DNA of 6,702 bases from Robiginitomaculum sp. (GTDB taxonomy: Bacteria > Pseudomonadota > Alphaproteobacteria > Caulobacterales > Maricaulaceae). The notes beneath the pieces were generated by a model. It worked only from the letters and a program-made list of their open reading frames with translations. It did not search any database and was not told the origin of the DNA. Position 1 is the first letter of the stretch. Every line of letters begins with the position of its first letter. This document shows, one piece after another, positions 5,760-6,702 of this stretch. A program made the translations under genes and the position numbers. Location: the NCBI GenBank assembly GCA_021647375.1, contig JAKIUV010000108.1, forward strand, positions 1-6,702, given 5' to 3'.

Positions 5760-6702
5760 ATGAAGAATACGGGATCAATTTTAGCACTCGGGGTGTGTTT
5801 GGCCTTGGCGTCCTGCGGGCAAAAAACCGAAGCGCCGAAAGAACTTGAAACCACGACACGCGATTTGTGCATTGAAAACGCCAATTATTACAATGAGAAC
5901 GGCAAGCTAGTCTTGACGGATATTGCCGTCGATAATGGTGTGATAAAAAATTATTTCGCAGACGGCCTGGGTGATTTATGCAGCGACCCAGGCATTGAAT
6001 ATAAAAAGATTATCGACCTCAAAGGCGCCTATCTTTATCCCGGTTTCGTCGATAGCCATGCCCATCTCCTCGGCATAGGCCTACGCGAAATGACGCTTAA
6101 CCTTGAAGGAACAGCATCGATTAAAACACTGCAAAAAACTTTAGCCGCAGAAGTCGCCAAAACGCCCAAGGGAGAAACCGTTTACGGGCGCGGCTGGATT
6201 GAAACCCATTGGCCAGAAGACCGCTTCCCGACCCGTCAGGATTTGGACGCCGTATCGCCCGATAACCCGGTACTGCTTGGGCGGGCAGACGGTCACGCTA
6301 TGGTGGTCAATTCTGCGGCGCTTAAAGCTGCGGGGATCACCAAAGACACCAAACCACCATTCGGCGGCGATATTCTGCACGGAGATGACGGCACGCCGAC
6401 AGGCATGTTAATAGACCACGCCATGGGACTGGTTAAAGACCTGATGCCCACCCTCAGCCCTGAGCGCAAAGAAGCCGCCTATATCAAAGCCTCGGAAGTT
6501 TACGCGGCTTATGGCTGGACCGGCATCCAGTCTATGTCGGTGGACGCCAATGACATTGGCTTGATTGAACGGCTGTCGGACGAAGGCAAATTAAAGATCC
6601 GCGTCTATAATGCCGTGGATATGCAAGACGCCGAAGCATTGGTGAAAAATATTGCCGCCAACGGCCCCCAGACCAGTAAAAACGGGCGGGTAGTTACACG
6701 GG
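5760..6702 (+). CDS. YtcJ/NfdA-like amidohydrolase lipoprotein (partial, 3' end outside window)
   Basis: The frame is open from the ATG to the right edge, with 314 codons visible, roughly half of the 550-600 residues usual for this family. A signal peptide (1-18) ends in the lipobox LASC with C19 lipidated, so the enzyme should be anchored in the envelope. The amidohydrolase fold follows: a small beta-sandwich start (about 35-85) and then LYPGFVDSHAHLLG with metal ligands H100 and H102. The family-typical GRGW-WPEDRFPTRQDLDAVSP stretch comes next, around W146. ADGHAMVVNSAALKAAGI contains H179, and GTPTGMLIDHA follows. Relatives hydrolyse amides or N-formyl groups, but the substrate here is unknown. 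Of the tandem ATGs at 5757 and 5760, the second has better spacing (six bases) from AAGGGG at 5748-5753. The remaining metal ligands lie beyond the window. Confidence 0.9.
   Translation, partial: MKNTGSILALGVCLALASCGQKTEAPKELETTTRDLCIENANYYNENGKLVLTDIAVDNGVIKNYFADGLGDLCSDPGIEYKKIIDLKGAYLYPGFVDSHAHLLGIGLREMTLNLEGTASIKTLQKTLAAEVAKTPKGETVYGRGWIETHWPEDRFPTRQDLDAVSPDNPVLLGRADGHAMVVNSAALKAAGITKDTKPPFGGDILHGDDGTPTGMLIDHAMGLVKDLMPTLSPERKEAAYIKASEVYAAYGWTGIQSMSVDANDIGLIERLSDEGKLKIRVYNAVDMQDAEALVKNIAANGPQTSKNGRVVTR

Noticed and set aside
5477..5884. Minus-strand open frame of about 135 codons across the response regulator end and amidohydrolase start
   Set aside because: It overlaps two well-supported genes, the promoter and the ribosome-binding site on the other strand, and shows no domain.
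1..6702. CRISPR array, mobile element, tRNA or defence system
   Set aside because: No spaced repeats, terminal inverted repeats, transposase or integrase motifs, or cloverleaf-like sequences were seen; the genes are typical chromosomal ones.

Overview
The window reads as ordinary chromosomal DNA from a Gram-negative bacterium, most likely a marine or aquatic alphaproteobacterium; a Hyphomonadaceae-like lineage is my guess. This is inferred from the lipobox-bearing lipoproteins, the LysM lipoprotein, the style of the pyruvate kinase and the AGMO-like hydroxylase, not from a marker gene. I see no rRNA, tRNA, CRISPR array, insertion sequence or integrase, and base composition looks even and moderate by eye.

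Layout from left to right: the first 57 bases look like the 5' end of a leftward gene that leaves the window. A divergent intergenic region (58-195) leads into a rightward gene for a lipid-anchored, PqqB-like metallo-beta-lactamase-fold protein (196-1176). It converges on a leftward block: pyruvate kinase (pyk, 1274-2686), a LysM-domain lipoprotein (2738-3463) and a membrane-bound di-iron hydroxylase of the alkylglycerol monooxygenase / sterol desaturase type (3562-4503, ATG start preferred over an upstream TTG). A second divergent region (4504-4687) separates this block from a rightward ATP-binding response regulator: a histidine-kinase ATPase domain plus a receiver domain without the usual dimerisation/phosphohistidine domain (4688-5674). 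The last gene (5760 to the right edge, incomplete) encodes a lipoprotein amidohydrolase of the YtcJ/NfdA-like type.

The genes do not form one obvious pathway. Three of them (MBL protein, LysM protein, amidohydrolase) carry lipoprotein signal peptides and should sit on the cell envelope facing the periplasm. The hydroxylase is an inner-membrane lipid-modifying enzyme. Pyruvate kinase and the signalling protein are cytoplasmic. The LysM gene and pyk are 51 bp apart in the same direction with a small hairpin between them, so co-transcription with attenuation is possible.

I found no convincing new multi-gene system. The points most worth a second look are the signalling protein that lacks its phosphohistidine domain and has a decayed G2 box, the Asp-to-Gly change in the metal motif of the MBL lipoprotein, the close resemblance of the hydroxylase to animal AGMO, and a protein-like stretch without a good start codon between the MBL gene and pyk.
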